Shown here: positions 1 through 9,580 of the stretch, one piece after another
Numbering within the stretch: position 1 is the first letter of the stretch
Layout: each line of letters opens with the position of its first letter
From: Jannaschia pagri
GTDB lineage: Bacteria; Pseudomonadota; Alphaproteobacteria; Rhodobacterales; Rhodobacteraceae
Direction of reading: 5' to 3'
DNA length: 64,000 bases
NCBI RefSeq assembly: GCF_019655435.1
Contig: NZ_BPFH01000002.1
Location: 558,001 to 622,000, forward strand
Program-made: the position numbers and the translations under genes
Notes under the pieces: model-generated
Told to the model about the DNA's origin: nothing
The model's database searches: none
The model's input: only the letters and a program-made list of their open reading frames with translations

Positions 1-1006
1 CGTAGAGATGCACCTGGGTGTCCGGCGCGCGCAGCAGGTCGGGCAGGCGATCCACGTCGTCGCCGATCAGGTTCTCCATCACGACATCGGCGATGCGCCG
101 CCCGTCGCCCAGGGGGAGGCCTACGACCGCGCGAATATGTTGTTCGAACTGATCAACGGCGCATCCGGCCTGTGTCCAGTGACCGGAATTATGCACGCGG
201 GGGGCGATCTCATTGACCACCAAACCCGCGTCGGTCACGAACAACTCGACGCCGAGCACGCCCACATAGTCCAGGGCATTGGCAATGCGACCAGCCAGCA
301 GCGCGGCGTCCGTGCGTTGGGCCGCCGAAAGGGCGGCGGGCACGGTGGTTGTTCGCAGGATGCCGCCGCTGTGGACGTTTTCTCCCGGATCGAAACAGAC
401 TGTTTCGCCGTCCTGGCCACGGGCCACGATCACCGAGACTTCGCGCGAAAACGGCACGACGCCTTCGAGGATCGCGTCTGCACCGGACATGGCGTCAAAC
501 GCCGCCCCAGCGCTGGCGCTATCATCGATGCGGACCTGTCCCTTGCCATCGTAGCCGAGCCGCCGGGTCTTGAGGATTGCCGGTGTCCCCAGATCGACGA
601 GGGCGGCCACCAAGGCCCCCGCGTCGGGGACATCGCGATAGGGAGCGACGGTCAAGCCAATGGATTCGAGGAACGTCTTTTCGGTTAGTCGGTCTTGGCT
701 GACGCTGAGTGCCTGGCGCCCGGGTCGAATGGACTGGCTGACATCGAGCAGATCAAGGGTCGTCGCTGGGATGTTCTCAAACTCGTAGGTGATGACATCG
801 ACCGCGCCAGCGAAGGCGGCGAGAGCTGCGCCATCGCCATAGTCGGCCTTGGTCCAGGCGGTCGCGACCTGGGCCGCGGGTGCGTCACCTGGCTCATAGA
901 TATGGGTGTGATAGCCCAGGCGCGCCGCAGCCATGGCGAGCATGCGCCCCAGCTGCCCTCCGCCGAGAATGCCGATGGTGGACCCTGTGGGAAGCGGTGC
1001 GATCAT
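1..1006 (-). CDS. purK: N5-carboxyaminoimidazole ribonucleotide synthase, 3' end off the left edge
   Basis: ATP-grasp enzyme that carboxylates AIR with bicarbonate in de novo purine synthesis. Translating the minus strand from the ATG at 1006 gives an open frame to the window edge (335 codons). It has an N-terminal dinucleotide-type loop (TIGILGGGQLGRM, about residues 9-21), the ATP-grasp segment KTRRLGYDGKGQ and the conserved NEIAPRVHNSGHWT stretch. The C-terminal few dozen residues are outside the window. purE lies 64 bp upstream on the same strand, the usual purE-purK pair, so the two are probably co-transcribed. The family call is secure; only completeness is unknown. Confidence 0.95.
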   Translation of the reverse strand, partial: MIAPLPTGSTIGILGGGQLGRMLAMAAARLGYHTHIYEPGDAPAAQVATAWTKADYGDGAALAAFAGAVDVITYEFENIPATTLDLLDVSQSIRPGRQALSVSQDRLTEKTFLESIGLTVAPYRDVPDAGALVAALVDLGTPAILKTRRLGYDGKGQVRIDDSASAGAAFDAMSGADAILEGVVPFSREVSVIVARGQDGETVCFDPGENVHSGGILRTTTVPAALSAAQRTDAALLAGRIANALDYVGVLGVELFVTDAGLVVNEIAPRVHNSGHWTQAGCAVDQFEQHIRAVVGLPLGDGRRIADVVMENLIGDDVDRLPDLLRAPDTQVHLY

Positions 1007-1070
1007 GGAAAACCTCAGAGGATAATTGCGGCGCCAAGGACACCGGGGAACGACGATCGGGACGACGCGT

Positions 1071-1556
1071 TCAGTCTGGGCGGTCTGGGATCGAGGCAGA
1101 GAGGGCCGCGCGCCAGTCGTCGAGCCGTTTGGCAAGCGCCGCGTCACCGTTGGCCAGGATCGCCGCCGCCATCAACCCGGCGTTGGCGGCCCCGGCCGCG
1201 CCGATGGCCATGGTTGCCACCGGAAAGCCGCGCGGCATTTGGACAATGGAGTAAAGGCTGTCCACGCCCGACAACGCCTTAGTCTGGACCGGCACACCGA
1301 TCACCGGCACACGGGTTTTGGAGGCCATCATCCCAGGCAAATGCGCCGCGCCACCGGCCCCCGCGATGATCGCCTTCAAGCCACGATCAACCGCGCTGCG
1401 CCCATAGTCCCAGAGACGGTCGGGCGTGCGGTGGGCCGAGACGATGGCCGTCTCATAGGGGACGTCCAGGGCCTCCAGGATATCCGCCGCCTCGCGCATG
1501 GTCGGCCAGTCGGACGTGGAGCCCATGATGATGCCCACGGGTGGTGTCTGGGTCAT
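1071..1556 (-). CDS. purE: N5-carboxyaminoimidazole ribonucleotide mutase
   Basis: Class I PurE, 161 aa, the usual family length. It converts N5-CAIR to CAIR, the step after PurK. Visible signatures are the phosphate loop GSTSDWPTM (residues about 12-20), SAHRTPDR (about 40-47) and the glycine-rich [11 protein letters not shown] segment. It is preceded by the DUF465 gene 13 bp upstream on the same strand and followed by purK, giving a three-gene minus-strand operon. Nothing unusual is seen. Confidence 0.97.
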   Translation of the reverse strand: MTQTPPVGIIMGSTSDWPTMREAADILEALDVPYETAIVSAHRTPDRLWDYGRSAVDRGLKAIIAGAGGAAHLPGMMASKTRVPVIGVPVQTKALSGVDSLYSIVQMPRGFPVATMAIGAAGAANAGLMAAAILANGDAALAKRLDDWRAALSASIPDRPD

Positions 1557-1569
1557 TTCGAAACCCCTG

Positions 1570-1791
1570 CTAAGCGATGATATCTGGGGTCAACTCATCC
1601 TCAATCCGGGCGATCCGGTCCTTGAGCAGGAGTTTTTGCTTTTTCAACCGTTTCACAGCCAGCATGTCCGGGTTGCGGCTTTCTTCGATTGCGCTGATGG
1701 CGGTGTCCAAGTCGCGGTGGTCTTGCCGCAGGACTTCCAGCCGGACGCGCAGCATGTCCTGCTGGGTCATCTCCTGCGGGGGCTGGGTCAT
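1570..1791 (-). CDS. DUF465 (YdcH-like) small coiled-coil protein
   Basis: 73-residue protein matching the DUF465 pattern: an N-terminal helix followed by the basic block [21 protein letters not shown] that forms a heptad-like helix. The function of this family is unknown. It sits directly upstream of purE on the same strand and divergent from the Hsp20 gene, an arrangement I associate with Rhodobacteraceae. The start is the ATG at 1791; a second Met at residue 8 is an alternative. Confidence 0.85.
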   Translation of the reverse strand: MTQPPQEMTQQDMLRVRLEVLRQDHRDLDTAISAIEESRNPDMLAVKRLKKQKLLLKDRIARIEDELTPDIIA

Positions 1792-1880
1792 GGGGCGGCC
1801 TTGGATCGTGAACGCGTGGCTTCCCTAACACTCGCCAACGCGGTTTCAAAGGGTTTGCGAACACCGTCGCCGCCAGGGCC

Positions 1881-1907
1881 CTTGCGCCCGACCCGTGCGC
1901 TCCCCAT
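1881..1907 (+). promoter_or_regulatory. Candidate heat-shock (RpoH-type) promoter for the Hsp20 gene
   Basis: CTTGCG at 1881-1886 and CCCCAT at 1902-1907 are separated by 15 bp. This resembles the alphaproteobacterial sigma-32 pattern (CTTG.. and CCCCAT.). It lies about 70 bp upstream of the Hsp20 ATG, the position expected for a heat-shock promoter. The -35 half matches only at its CTTG core, so this is a motif-based inference. Confidence 0.5.
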
Positions 1908-1977
1908 TTTTGTATCTGAGAAACGGTGCCGCTTTTGGGCCGTGACCTTTCGGATCGCTTCAAGAAGGACCCGACAC

Positions 1978-2421
1978 ATGAGCAAACTTGGCTTTGGCAC
2001 TCACCCTTATCTGCTCGGCTTTGATGAGTTGGAGCGTCTGGTCGAACGCACGGCGCGCACCGGAAACGAAGGGTATCCTCCGTATAACATCGAACAAACC
2101 GGCGCGTCCGGGTTTCGGATCACCCTCGCCGTCGCAGGCTTCGCCGAACAGGACCTGTCGATCACCCTAGAGGATCGGCAACTGGTTATTCGCGGGAAAT
2201 CCCACGATGACAGTGATCGGGTCTACCTGCATCGCGGGATCGCCTCGCGGCAATTCCAGCGTGCGTTTGTCTTGGCCGATGGCGTCGAAGTCGCTGGGGC
2301 TTCGATGGAAAACGGCCTTCTGCACGTCGATTTGAACCGATCCACCCCGGAAAACGTTGTTCAAACGATCCGTATTTCGAGCGGCCCCGGTCGCCCCGAC
2401 CCTAAAGGAGACAGCCAATGA
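1978..2421 (+). CDS. Hsp20/alpha-crystallin family small heat-shock protein
   Basis: 147-aa small heat-shock protein (IbpA-like), an ATP-independent holdase. The alpha-crystallin domain spans roughly residues 30-135, including YNIEQTG, the ADGVEVAGASMENGLLHVDL strand region and a C-terminal I-x-I-type tail (IRI). The ATG at 1978 is chosen because it is preceded by AAGGAC and starts the family's usual N-terminus. The open frame upstream (to 1498) is antisense to DUF465 and purE. The stop overlaps the start of the DUF1150 gene (ATGA), suggesting translational coupling. Confidence 0.93.
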   Translation: MSKLGFGTHPYLLGFDELERLVERTARTGNEGYPPYNIEQTGASGFRITLAVAGFAEQDLSITLEDRQLVIRGKSHDDSDRVYLHRGIASRQFQRAFVLADGVEVAGASMENGLLHVDLNRSTPENVVQTIRISSGPGRPDPKGDSQ

Positions 2422-2651
2422 TCCGCGCCGCGTCCGACCCAACCGCCAAGTTTCCGTCCCTCGTCTATGTCCGCAAGGTCGCCACCGAGGACCTGCCGGA
2501 ACGGGTGCAGGAAGAAGCAGAGCTAAATGATCTCGATGCGATTTATGCGGTCTGTCGGCCCGATGGAGAGCAGGTTGCCTTGGCCAGCGACCGCCGGACG
2601 GCCTTCGCCCTCGCGCGGGAGAATTCTTTGACACCGGTTAGCGTTCACTAA
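2418..2651 (+). CDS. DUF1150 family protein
   Basis: 77-aa protein of the DUF1150 family, function unknown. It is typically found immediately after an Hsp20 gene in Rhodobacterales and Rhizobiales, as here with a 4-bp overlap. The conserved core is YVRKVATEDLP and the C-terminal FALARENSLTPVSVH segment. Co-transcription with the small heat-shock protein suggests a stress-related role, which is inference only. A hairpin follows directly after the stop. Confidence 0.88.
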   Translation: MIRAASDPTAKFPSLVYVRKVATEDLPERVQEEAELNDLDAIYAVCRPDGEQVALASDRRTAFALARENSLTPVSVH

Positions 2652-2655
2652 CCCC

Positions 2656-2679
2656 AAGGGCGCCCAATGCGGCGCCCTT
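2656..2679. terminator. Hairpin between convergent DUF1150 and response-regulator genes
   Basis: AAGGGCGCC (2656-2664) and GGCGCCCTT (2671-2679) form a perfect 9-bp stem with a 6-nt loop. It sits exactly between two convergent stop codons (2651 and 2678), so it can act in both directions. The flanking T-tract is weak. Confidence 0.7.
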
Positions 2680-3046
2680 AGTGCAGTTTGCGCCGCTTCA
2701 CCGCCTGCAGGGCCGTCACGATCATGTGGTCGTAGGTCGGTTTGACGAGAACGGGAATGTCATCGCCGTAACGGGCCTTGATGGTCTCGGGACCACACCG
2801 CCCGGTGTGAAACACGACCGACGTCCCGGCCTTGATCAGACGGTCTGCGACGGGAAAGACCAAGTCATCGTCCAGTTCCACGTCAAGGATCGCGGCATCG
2901 ATACCCTTGTCGATAAGCGTCATCGCCTCTTCGACGGTGCTGCACTTGCCTGCGACGGCGGCGCCCATTTCCTCGACAATCATCGACAGATCCATCGCGA
3001 CGAGCGCTTCATCCTCGACGATCAAAATGTTCAGGTCCGATAACAT
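2678..3046 (-). CDS. Single-domain response regulator (CheY-like receiver)
   Basis: 122-aa stand-alone receiver domain. It has the acidic pocket E11/D12, phospho-acceptor D55 (AILDVEL), switch residue T81 (FHTGR) and K102 (VLVKPT), so phosphorylation chemistry looks intact. No output domain follows. The start is the ATG at 3046 (MLSDLNILIVEDE); longer readings add an unstructured leader. There is no histidine kinase in the neighbourhood, so it is an orphan. Single-domain receivers with this KPT-type end are common in alphaproteobacterial stress or two-component relays, but the partner cannot be deduced here. Confidence 0.9.
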   Translation of the reverse strand: MLSDLNILIVEDEALVAMDLSMIVEEMGAAVAGKCSTVEEAMTLIDKGIDAAILDVELDDDLVFPVADRLIKAGTSVVFHTGRCGPETIKARYGDDIPVLVKPTYDHMIVTALQAVKRRKLH

Positions 3047-3257
3047 TGGGCTGTTCGTCTCCCTTTCGCTCCGGTCTGACGCCGATTTCGGGCGAACCCC
3101 GTGCGGCGAGTGAGACCCGTTCTCACTCAACCCATGGTAGGGCCAGAGGGATCCGTTTGGAACGCCACGGGACTGAGGAAGCGCCTTTGCAAAATGGAAA
3201 AGGGGGCAGTCCCTGCGAACTGCCCCCTCGAATAGCGTCAACCTTTTCCGGTCGATG

Positions 3258-5333
3258 TCAGCCGGAGATGAGACCCATGGCCTCAAGCTTCAGAAGCACC
3301 TGCTGCGCGCAGCTATCGACTTCCGCGCCTTCGGTATCCACGCGCAATTCGGGGGATGCGGGCTCTTCGTAGGGGTCCGAGATCCCGGTGAATTCCTTGA
3401 TCTTCCCTTCGCGCGCCAGCTTATAGAGCCCTTTCCGGTCCCGACGCTCACATTCCTCCAGCGAGGTGGCCACATGAACCTCCACGAAGGCGCCGTAATC
3501 CTCGATCATCTCCCGAGCGGCGCGGCGCGTGGCCGTGTAGGGCGCAATCGGCGCACAGATGGCGATGCCGCCGTTCTTGGTGATCTCGCTGGCTACATAG
3601 CCGATGCGGCGAATGTTGATGTCGCGGTGTTCTTTGCTGAAGGTCAGCTCCGACGACAGGTGCTTTCGCACGATGTCCCCATCCAGCAGCGTGACGGGAC
3701 GGCCGCCCATCTCCATCAGCTTGACCATGATGGCGTTCGCGATGGTGGACTTACCGGAGCCGGACAGACCGGTGAAGAAAACGGTGAACCCTTGCTTGGA
3801 CCGGGGCGGCGACGTGCGGCGCAACTCCGTCACGACCTCCGGGAAGGAGAACCACTCGGGAATCTCTAGGCCTTCACGCAAGCGGCGGCGCAGTTCCGTG
3901 CCCGAGATGTTAAGGATCGTGACGCTGTCGCGGTCTGCGATTTCGTCGTTCGGCTCATACTGGGCCCGCTCCTGCACATAGACCATGTGTTTGAAGTCGA
4001 CCATCTCGATGCCAATGTCGTCCTGATGGGCGCGGAAGAGCTCCTGGGCGTCATAGGGGCCGTAGAAGTCTTCCCCGGCGGAGTTCTTGCCGGGACCCGC
4101 GTGGTCGCGGCCAACAATCATGTGGGTACAGCCATGGTTGCGACGGATGATACCGTGCCACACCGCTTCGCGCGGACCGGCCATGCGCATCGCCAAGTTC
4201 AGAAGCGACATGGTCGTGGTCGATGGCTGGTATTTGTCCAGCACCGCCTCATAGCAGCGCACGCGCGTGAAGTGGTCCACATCGCCCGGCTTGGTCATGC
4301 CCACAACGGGGTGGATCAGCAGGTTGGCCTGGGCCTCACGCGCGGCGCGGAAGGTCAGTTCCTGGTGGGCACGGTGCAGCGGGTTGCGGGTCTGGAACGC
4401 CACAACCCGGCGCCAGCCCATCTTGCGGAAGTAGGCGCGCAGCTCATTCGGCGTATCGCGCCGCGCGCGGAAGTCGTAGTGCATCGGCGGCTGAATGCCG
4501 GTGATCGCGCCACCCAGATAGATATCACCTGCCGTGTTGTGCAGGTAGTTGACTGCGGGGTGGGCCAGATCATCGGCGCCAAAGACCATCTCGGCCTCGC
4601 GGGCCTTGTTGGGCGTGTATTTCGATGTGATCGACAGAATGGCCAGGATCACCCCTTCCTGGTCGCGCAGGGCGATGTCCTGCCCCTCTTCCACGCCTTT
4701 GGCGAAGGCTTCGTTCACGTCCAGGGTGATGGGCATGGGCCATAGCTGACCATCGGCCAAGCGCATGGTCTCAACGACGCTCTCGTAGTCTTCTTTGCCG
4801 AGGAAGCCCTTGAGCGGGTTAAAGCCCCCGTTCATCAAAAGCTCCAGATCGCAAATCTGGCGCGGCGTCAGATCCCAGCTGACCAGATCGGCAGCTTCGG
4901 TCTTCAGCTTCTGCGCACTCTCATAGCTGACATACAATTCGGGGATGGGAGAAAGATTTGTGTTCATCAGTTTTGCCCTGAACTTTAGGGGAGCAAGACC
5001 GGAGTTCGTTCCAGTCAGCTCTTCGTGGAGCGCGTCATATTCCGCAAGTTTCCGCGCAAGAAAGATGTCGGTGAGCCGGTTCTTTTCCGACGCGCCGCGT
5101 GGGGTGAGAACATACGAAAAGCGCTGGCGCCGGTCTGGCCCCTGGCGCGTATCGACCTTGATGAGCCCCGCTTCCGTCGCTGCACGCAGGAGCGTGTTCA
5201 GCCGTCCGAGGGACACGCCCACGGCGGCGGCAATGGCGCGCTGGGTCGCCGCAGGTGCCAGATCGAGCTGCCGAAGCATGCGGAAGAGGGTCTCATCCCC
5301 TTCGGTCATGTCTGTTTCGGATGCACGGGCCAT
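3258..5333 (-). CDS. MarR-type (EPS-associated) winged helix fused to bifunctional ATP sulfurylase/APS kinase
   Basis: One uninterrupted frame of 691 codons. Residues 1 to about 110 are a winged-helix regulator like the MarR EPS-associated family (helix-turn-helix near QRAIAAAVGVSLGRLN). From residue 123 (ATG at 4967) follows a normal-length 569-aa ATP sulfurylase/APS kinase: PUA-like N-domain, ATP sulfurylase active site with RNPLHRAH and GRDHAGPG, then APS kinase with P-loop GLSGSGKST at 522-530. It makes APS and then PAPS from sulfate and ATP. In relatives I know these are two separate adjacent genes. Here no stop separates them, so either a fusion is made or translation also starts at 4967 (AGGG eight bases upstream). 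Operator-like repeats lie just upstream. Confidence 0.85.
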   Translation of the reverse strand: MARASETDMTEGDETLFRMLRQLDLAPAATQRAIAAAVGVSLGRLNTLLRAATEAGLIKVDTRQGPDRRQRFSYVLTPRGASEKNRLTDIFLARKLAEYDALHEELTGTNSGLAPLKFRAKLMNTNLSPIPELYVSYESAQKLKTEAADLVSWDLTPRQICDLELLMNGGFNPLKGFLGKEDYESVVETMRLADGQLWPMPITLDVNEAFAKGVEEGQDIALRDQEGVILAILSITSKYTPNKAREAEMVFGADDLAHPAVNYLHNTAGDIYLGGAITGIQPPMHYDFRARRDTPNELRAYFRKMGWRRVVAFQTRNPLHRAHQELTFRAAREAQANLLIHPVVGMTKPGDVDHFTRVRCYEAVLDKYQPSTTTMSLLNLAMRMAGPREAVWHGIIRRNHGCTHMIVGRDHAGPGKNSAGEDFYGPYDAQELFRAHQDDIGIEMVDFKHMVYVQERAQYEPNDEIADRDSVTILNISGTELRRRLREGLEIPEWFSFPEVVTELRRTSPPRSKQGFTVFFTGLSGSGKSTIANAIMVKLMEMGGRPVTLLDGDIVRKHLSSELTFSKEHRDINIRRIGYVASEITKNGGIAICAPIAPYTATRRAAREMIEDYGAFVEVHVATSLEECERRDRKGLYKLAREGKIKEFTGISDPYEEPASPELRVDTEGAEVDSCAQQVLLKLEAMGLISG

Positions 5334-5342
5334 TGCGGTCGA

Positions 5343-5408
5343 CTCAAAGTTTGTTCACGGGTGAACGCGTATCGCAAGATAACTGTTCACGGAAGAACAA
5401 ACTTTGAG
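5343..5408. promoter_or_regulatory. Twin palindromic operators upstream of the regulator-sulfurylase gene
   Basis: Two GTTC-N6-GAAC palindromes lie at 5353-5366 and 5385-5398, centres 32 bp apart (about three helical turns). They are embedded in a larger perfect 14-nt inverted repeat: CTCAAAGTTTGTTC at 5343-5356 and its exact complement at 5395-5408. The block starts 10 bp upstream of the ATG at 5333. The symmetry and location suggest the autoregulatory binding site of the winged-helix domain encoded downstream. Binding is inferred. Confidence 0.7.
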
Positions 5409-5479
5409 AGACATGAAATGGTCATACTCCCGCTGGGGAAACCAATGACCTTTCGCGGGTCGCCTAGAGTGTCGCCCTG

Positions 5480-5782
5480 TCAGAAATAAGGCGCGAAACA
5501 CGCCAGTTGGTTCGGGTCCGCCGATGTACGCCCATCCACAACGGCCTTCGCCGCCACTGCGCGAGCGTCGCTAGGGTTCCGGGCCAGCGTGGCATCAATC
5601 GGGCCAACCGACCCCGTTCTAATCGCATCTACCAAAGGCCCGTCGCGCACCGGATCGGGATCGGGGCAAACGCCGGACCCAGCCGCAATGGCCGCCGGTG
5701 CCCGCCCACCCCCGGTTGGAGCGGGCGCCCCGCAGGCAGCCAACACAAAGGGAACAACGGCAAGCAACGTCAGCAGGCGCAT
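5480..5782 (-). CDS. Small predicted lipoprotein, function unknown
   Basis: 100-aa protein beginning with a signal peptide and a lipobox (FVLAACG, lipidated Cys at about residue 16), so probably anchored to a membrane on the periplasmic side. The mature part is Pro/Ala/Gly-rich at first and then has a short domain with four Asp-Pro or Arg-Asp pairs and a C-terminal CFAPYF. The ATG at 5782 is chosen because it places the signal peptide at the N-terminus; the frame is open further upstream. No family recognised. It is a single gene between the sulfurylase operator region and trxB. Confidence 0.7.
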   Translation of the reverse strand: MRLLTLLAVVPFVLAACGAPAPTGGGRAPAAIAAGSGVCPDPDPVRDGPLVDAIRTGSVGPIDATLARNPSDARAVAAKAVVDGRTSADPNQLACFAPYF

Positions 5783-5937
5783 GGGGGTCTCCAATAGGAC
5801 AAGATCGCCCCCACCCTGCCCGGCCCCACGGCGCACCTCAAGCGGAAGGGCCACGTCCCGCGACCGCGCGATGACAGCACACCAAAGGAAGGACGCCGCC
5901 AACCGAAAGACTCCGACAAGACGGCGGATGGAAGACC

Positions 5938-7020
<1,083 letters not shown>

Positions 7021-7028
7021 TCAGCAGC

Positions 7029-7102
7029 CTGTCACGTTTTCCTGACAGTTTTTGCGCAATTGAAAAGATATTGCGCGAAATAATCTTGCGCCTACCCTGC
7101 GC
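7029..7102. promoter_or_regulatory. Candidate regulator-binding cluster in the trxB/Lrp divergent promoter
   Basis: This AT-richer stretch carries an inverted repeat CTGTCA-N8-TGACAG (7029-7048), the perfect palindrome TTGCGCAA (7052-7059) and further TTGCGC-type copies at 7071, 7086 and 7097 (CTGCGC). Repeated short boxes are typical of multi-site binding by Lrp/AsnC octamers. An Lrp-family gene starts at 7147, so autoregulation is plausible. Not proven. Confidence 0.5.
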
Positions 7103-7146
7103 CCGTGTGAAACAACCCGCACGTCTCATTGCGCTGCGGAACGCCC

Positions 7147-7647
7147 ATGCCCACCACCAAGCTCGACCCCATCGACCGACAAATCCTTGCGGAATTGCAA
7201 GCGGACGGGCGTATGACCAATGTCGAATTGGCCCGCCGGGTCGGCATCAGCGCGCCCCCCTGCCTGCGGCGCGTGCGTGCCCTGGAAGAGGCGGGATATA
7301 TCCAAGGCTATCACGCCGACGTGGATGCGCGGGCCTTGGGATTTGAAGTGCAAGTCTTCGCCATGGTCTCGCTCCACCGCCAGGCTGAGGTCGATCTTTC
7401 GGCCTTTGAGGACCGCTGCCGGGCCTGGTCCCTCGTCCGGGAGTGTCACATGTTGAACGGTGAGATCGACTTTATCCTGAAGTGCGTGGCGCCCGATCTG
7501 TCGACGTTCCAGTCGTTCCTGACAGGCGACCTCACTGCCGCGGACAATGTGGCCAGCGTCAAGACATCCCTGGTCATCCGGGGGGCCAAAGACATTCCGG
7601 GCGTGCCGTTCGACGTCTTGGAAACCCGCCTCGCCCAAGAGGCCTGA
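7147..7647 (+). CDS. Lrp/AsnC family transcriptional regulator
   Basis: 166-aa feast/famine regulator: N-terminal helix-turn-helix (LDPIDRQILAELQADGR then VELARRVGISAPPCLRRVRAL, residues about 5-50) and C-terminal RAM ligand-binding domain from about residue 65. It is full length for the family. The ATG at 7147 is chosen; an upstream TTG at 7129 would add six residues. It is divergently transcribed from trxB, so it probably controls itself and possibly trxB. The ligand is unknown. Confidence 0.93.
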   Translation: MPTTKLDPIDRQILAELQADGRMTNVELARRVGISAPPCLRRVRALEEAGYIQGYHADVDARALGFEVQVFAMVSLHRQAEVDLSAFEDRCRAWSLVRECHMLNGEIDFILKCVAPDLSTFQSFLTGDLTAADNVASVKTSLVIRGAKDIPGVPFDVLETRLAQEA

Positions 7648-7658
7648 CCCAAGGGTCA

Positions 7659-8426
7659 TCACGGTCGGTCAGGCATGTACCCCGTCGCCAAGGCATGGGC
7701 CCAATCCAGGCGGCCCTGGTCCTGGGCCATCGCGATCATCCGACTGGCGTCATAGGGGACCACCCGCCAGGTCACGTCCCACCCAAACTCGGTTCGATCT
7801 AGGATCATGTAGCGCGCATCCGGAGCTCCCGCTTCCATCACATGATACACCGGCACGTCATCGTCGTAGGCGGGCAGCCCGACGCTACCAGGGTTAAGGA
7901 TGCGGCGCCCGTCGGACAGGATCACCTCTCCGGCCAGGTGCGAGTGACCACACAGCAGCAGTGGCGCGCGCTCGGCACCGGCCAAGGCATCTACCTCAGC
8001 CAAAGACCGGGGCCCGACGGTGCCATCCCCTTCGACACGGTGCATCCAATACGTCAGGTCGTCGCCGGGGGTAGCATGGCACGCGAAGATTTCGCCGCCC
8101 ATCTCGCAATTGCTCGGCAGCGCGCGCAGCCACTCCAAATCGTCCGGGGTCAGTTGATCGTAAGCCGCGCGATCCGATGCGCCCATCTCCTCGGGCGCTT
8201 GCTCCACCAGCCACCGGTCATGGTTGCCTCGCAGACAGACACCACCGGTGGACCGCAAGATTGCAGCCGTCTCCCGCGCCGCCAAGGGACCAGAGAACTG
8301 GTCCCCGAGGTTCACAATCAAGCCAGCCCCGTGGCTGTCGATATCAGACAGAACCGCCCGCAACGCGTCCGCGTTTCCATGAATGTCGGCGAGGACGGCA
8401 ATGCGGCTGGGCAGGTCGAGATCCAT
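7659..8426 (-). CDS. Calcineurin-like metallophosphoesterase
   Basis: 255-aa protein with the metallophosphoesterase signature set: D14-I-H16 (LADIHGN), a GDQFSGP motif, GNHD and the later CGHSHLAG histidines that bind the di-metal centre. It resembles YfcE/ApaH-like phosphodiesterases and serine/threonine phosphatase-type folds; the substrate cannot be read from sequence. Convergent with the Lrp gene (11-bp gap) and single. The start ATG at 8426 gives a natural N-terminus. Confidence 0.9.
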   Translation of the reverse strand: MDLDLPSRIAVLADIHGNADALRAVLSDIDSHGAGLIVNLGDQFSGPLAARETAAILRSTGGVCLRGNHDRWLVEQAPEEMGASDRAAYDQLTPDDLEWLRALPSNCEMGGEIFACHATPGDDLTYWMHRVEGDGTVGPRSLAEVDALAGAERAPLLLCGHSHLAGEVILSDGRRILNPGSVGLPAYDDDVPVYHVMEAGAPDARYMILDRTEFGWDVTWRVVPYDASRMIAMAQDQGRLDWAHALATGYMPDRP

Positions 8427-8511
8427 ACCTCAGTCAAGACTGGGCCGCGCCCCTGGGTCAAGGGACGACGGGCCGGAAGGGGACGGCGGGGCACATGGCC
8501 CCGCGCCACCA

Positions 8512-9432
8512 TCACAGTTTGAGCGCGGGGATGATCTGCTTCTTACGGCTCACGATACCCGGCAGGACAACGTCATCGCCGGAGACCTCGGCGCCAAAGC
8601 TCTTCTCAGCGACCGTCTTCACCAGATCGTTGGGGACCAACAGCGTGGCCTCTTCGTTCAGGATGTCGACAACGAACAGCAGGACCTGGGCCACGCCATC
8701 TTCGGACGCGACAGTCGGCATCGCCTCCATCAGCGCGGCCTTACGGTCGAGGACGGTCGCGGGCGAGGTCGTCTCCAGGACCGACACGCGGAAGGCGGTG
8801 CCCTCCACGGCGTATTCCTTGGAATCCATCCGCAGCAACTCCGCTTCGGAGAAGGCCGAGACGTCGGATTTGGCGGCAAACATGGCCTCGGCCAGCTCCG
8901 GGATGGACACGCCCAGGTCCTCGGCGAGGCGCTCCGCCACGGCCCGGTCGTGGTCCGTCGTGGTGGGGGAGCGGAACTCCAACGTATCGGACAGGATGCA
9001 GGTCAGCATGGCGCCCTTGATGCCATCGGGTGCCGCCGACAGGCTCTGGCCCATCATATCGGCCATGATCGTCGCGGTGCAGGCCAGCGGACGGATCGTG
9101 ATGTCGATCGGGCCTTTGGTTTCCAGACCACCGGTCAGCTTGTGGTGGTCGATGATCTGCTGGACGTCGGCGTTGGCGATATTGTCGGGCAGTTCGGCAG
9201 GATTGTTGGTGTCCACGACCACGCAGGCCTGGCCGTCGGTGACGTCGGCCACGATCTCGGGCATGTCGAGCCCCCAGCGCTCCACCATAAAAGCGGCTTC
9301 GGTGTTCGCCGTGCCCAGCAGGACCGGCTTGGCCGGTGTGCCCACGACCTCCGACAGGTACCACGCCCAGGCGATGGGGCTGCCGGTGGAATCGGTGTCA
9401 GGGGATTTGTGGCCAAAAACAAGCGTCGTCAT
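8512..9432 (-). CDS. ppaC: Manganese-dependent (family II) inorganic pyrophosphatase
   Basis: 306-aa DHH-superfamily enzyme hydrolysing pyrophosphate to phosphate. Metal ligands are H8, D12 and D14 (GHKSPDTDS), followed by VVDTNN and the IIDHHK motif; the C-terminal DHHA2 domain ends with SRKKQIIPAL. The length matches the family. The ATG at 9432 is chosen over the long upstream frame because it starts directly with the conserved strand TTLVFGHK. Divergent from the DUF2161 gene. Confidence 0.95.
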   Translation of the reverse strand: MTTLVFGHKSPDTDSTGSPIAWAWYLSEVVGTPAKPVLLGTANTEAAFMVERWGLDMPEIVADVTDGQACVVVDTNNPAELPDNIANADVQQIIDHHKLTGGLETKGPIDITIRPLACTATIMADMMGQSLSAAPDGIKGAMLTCILSDTLEFRSPTTTDHDRAVAERLAEDLGVSIPELAEAMFAAKSDVSAFSEAELLRMDSKEYAVEGTAFRVSVLETTSPATVLDRKAALMEAMPTVASEDGVAQVLLFVVDILNEEATLLVPNDLVKTVAEKSFGAEVSGDDVVLPGIVSRKKQIIPALKL

Positions 9433-9580
9433 GGGGGTCGTCCATTCTGCAATAAGGTCGCGGCGGCCATAGCGCGCCGACCCGGGAATGTCACCTGCCC
9501 GAGGAGCGCACCCCCGGCAATGCTGCATTGCAGCAACGGCGCCCCTTGCGCGGGCCATGCGGCGCCGTAGTCTGCAGACC

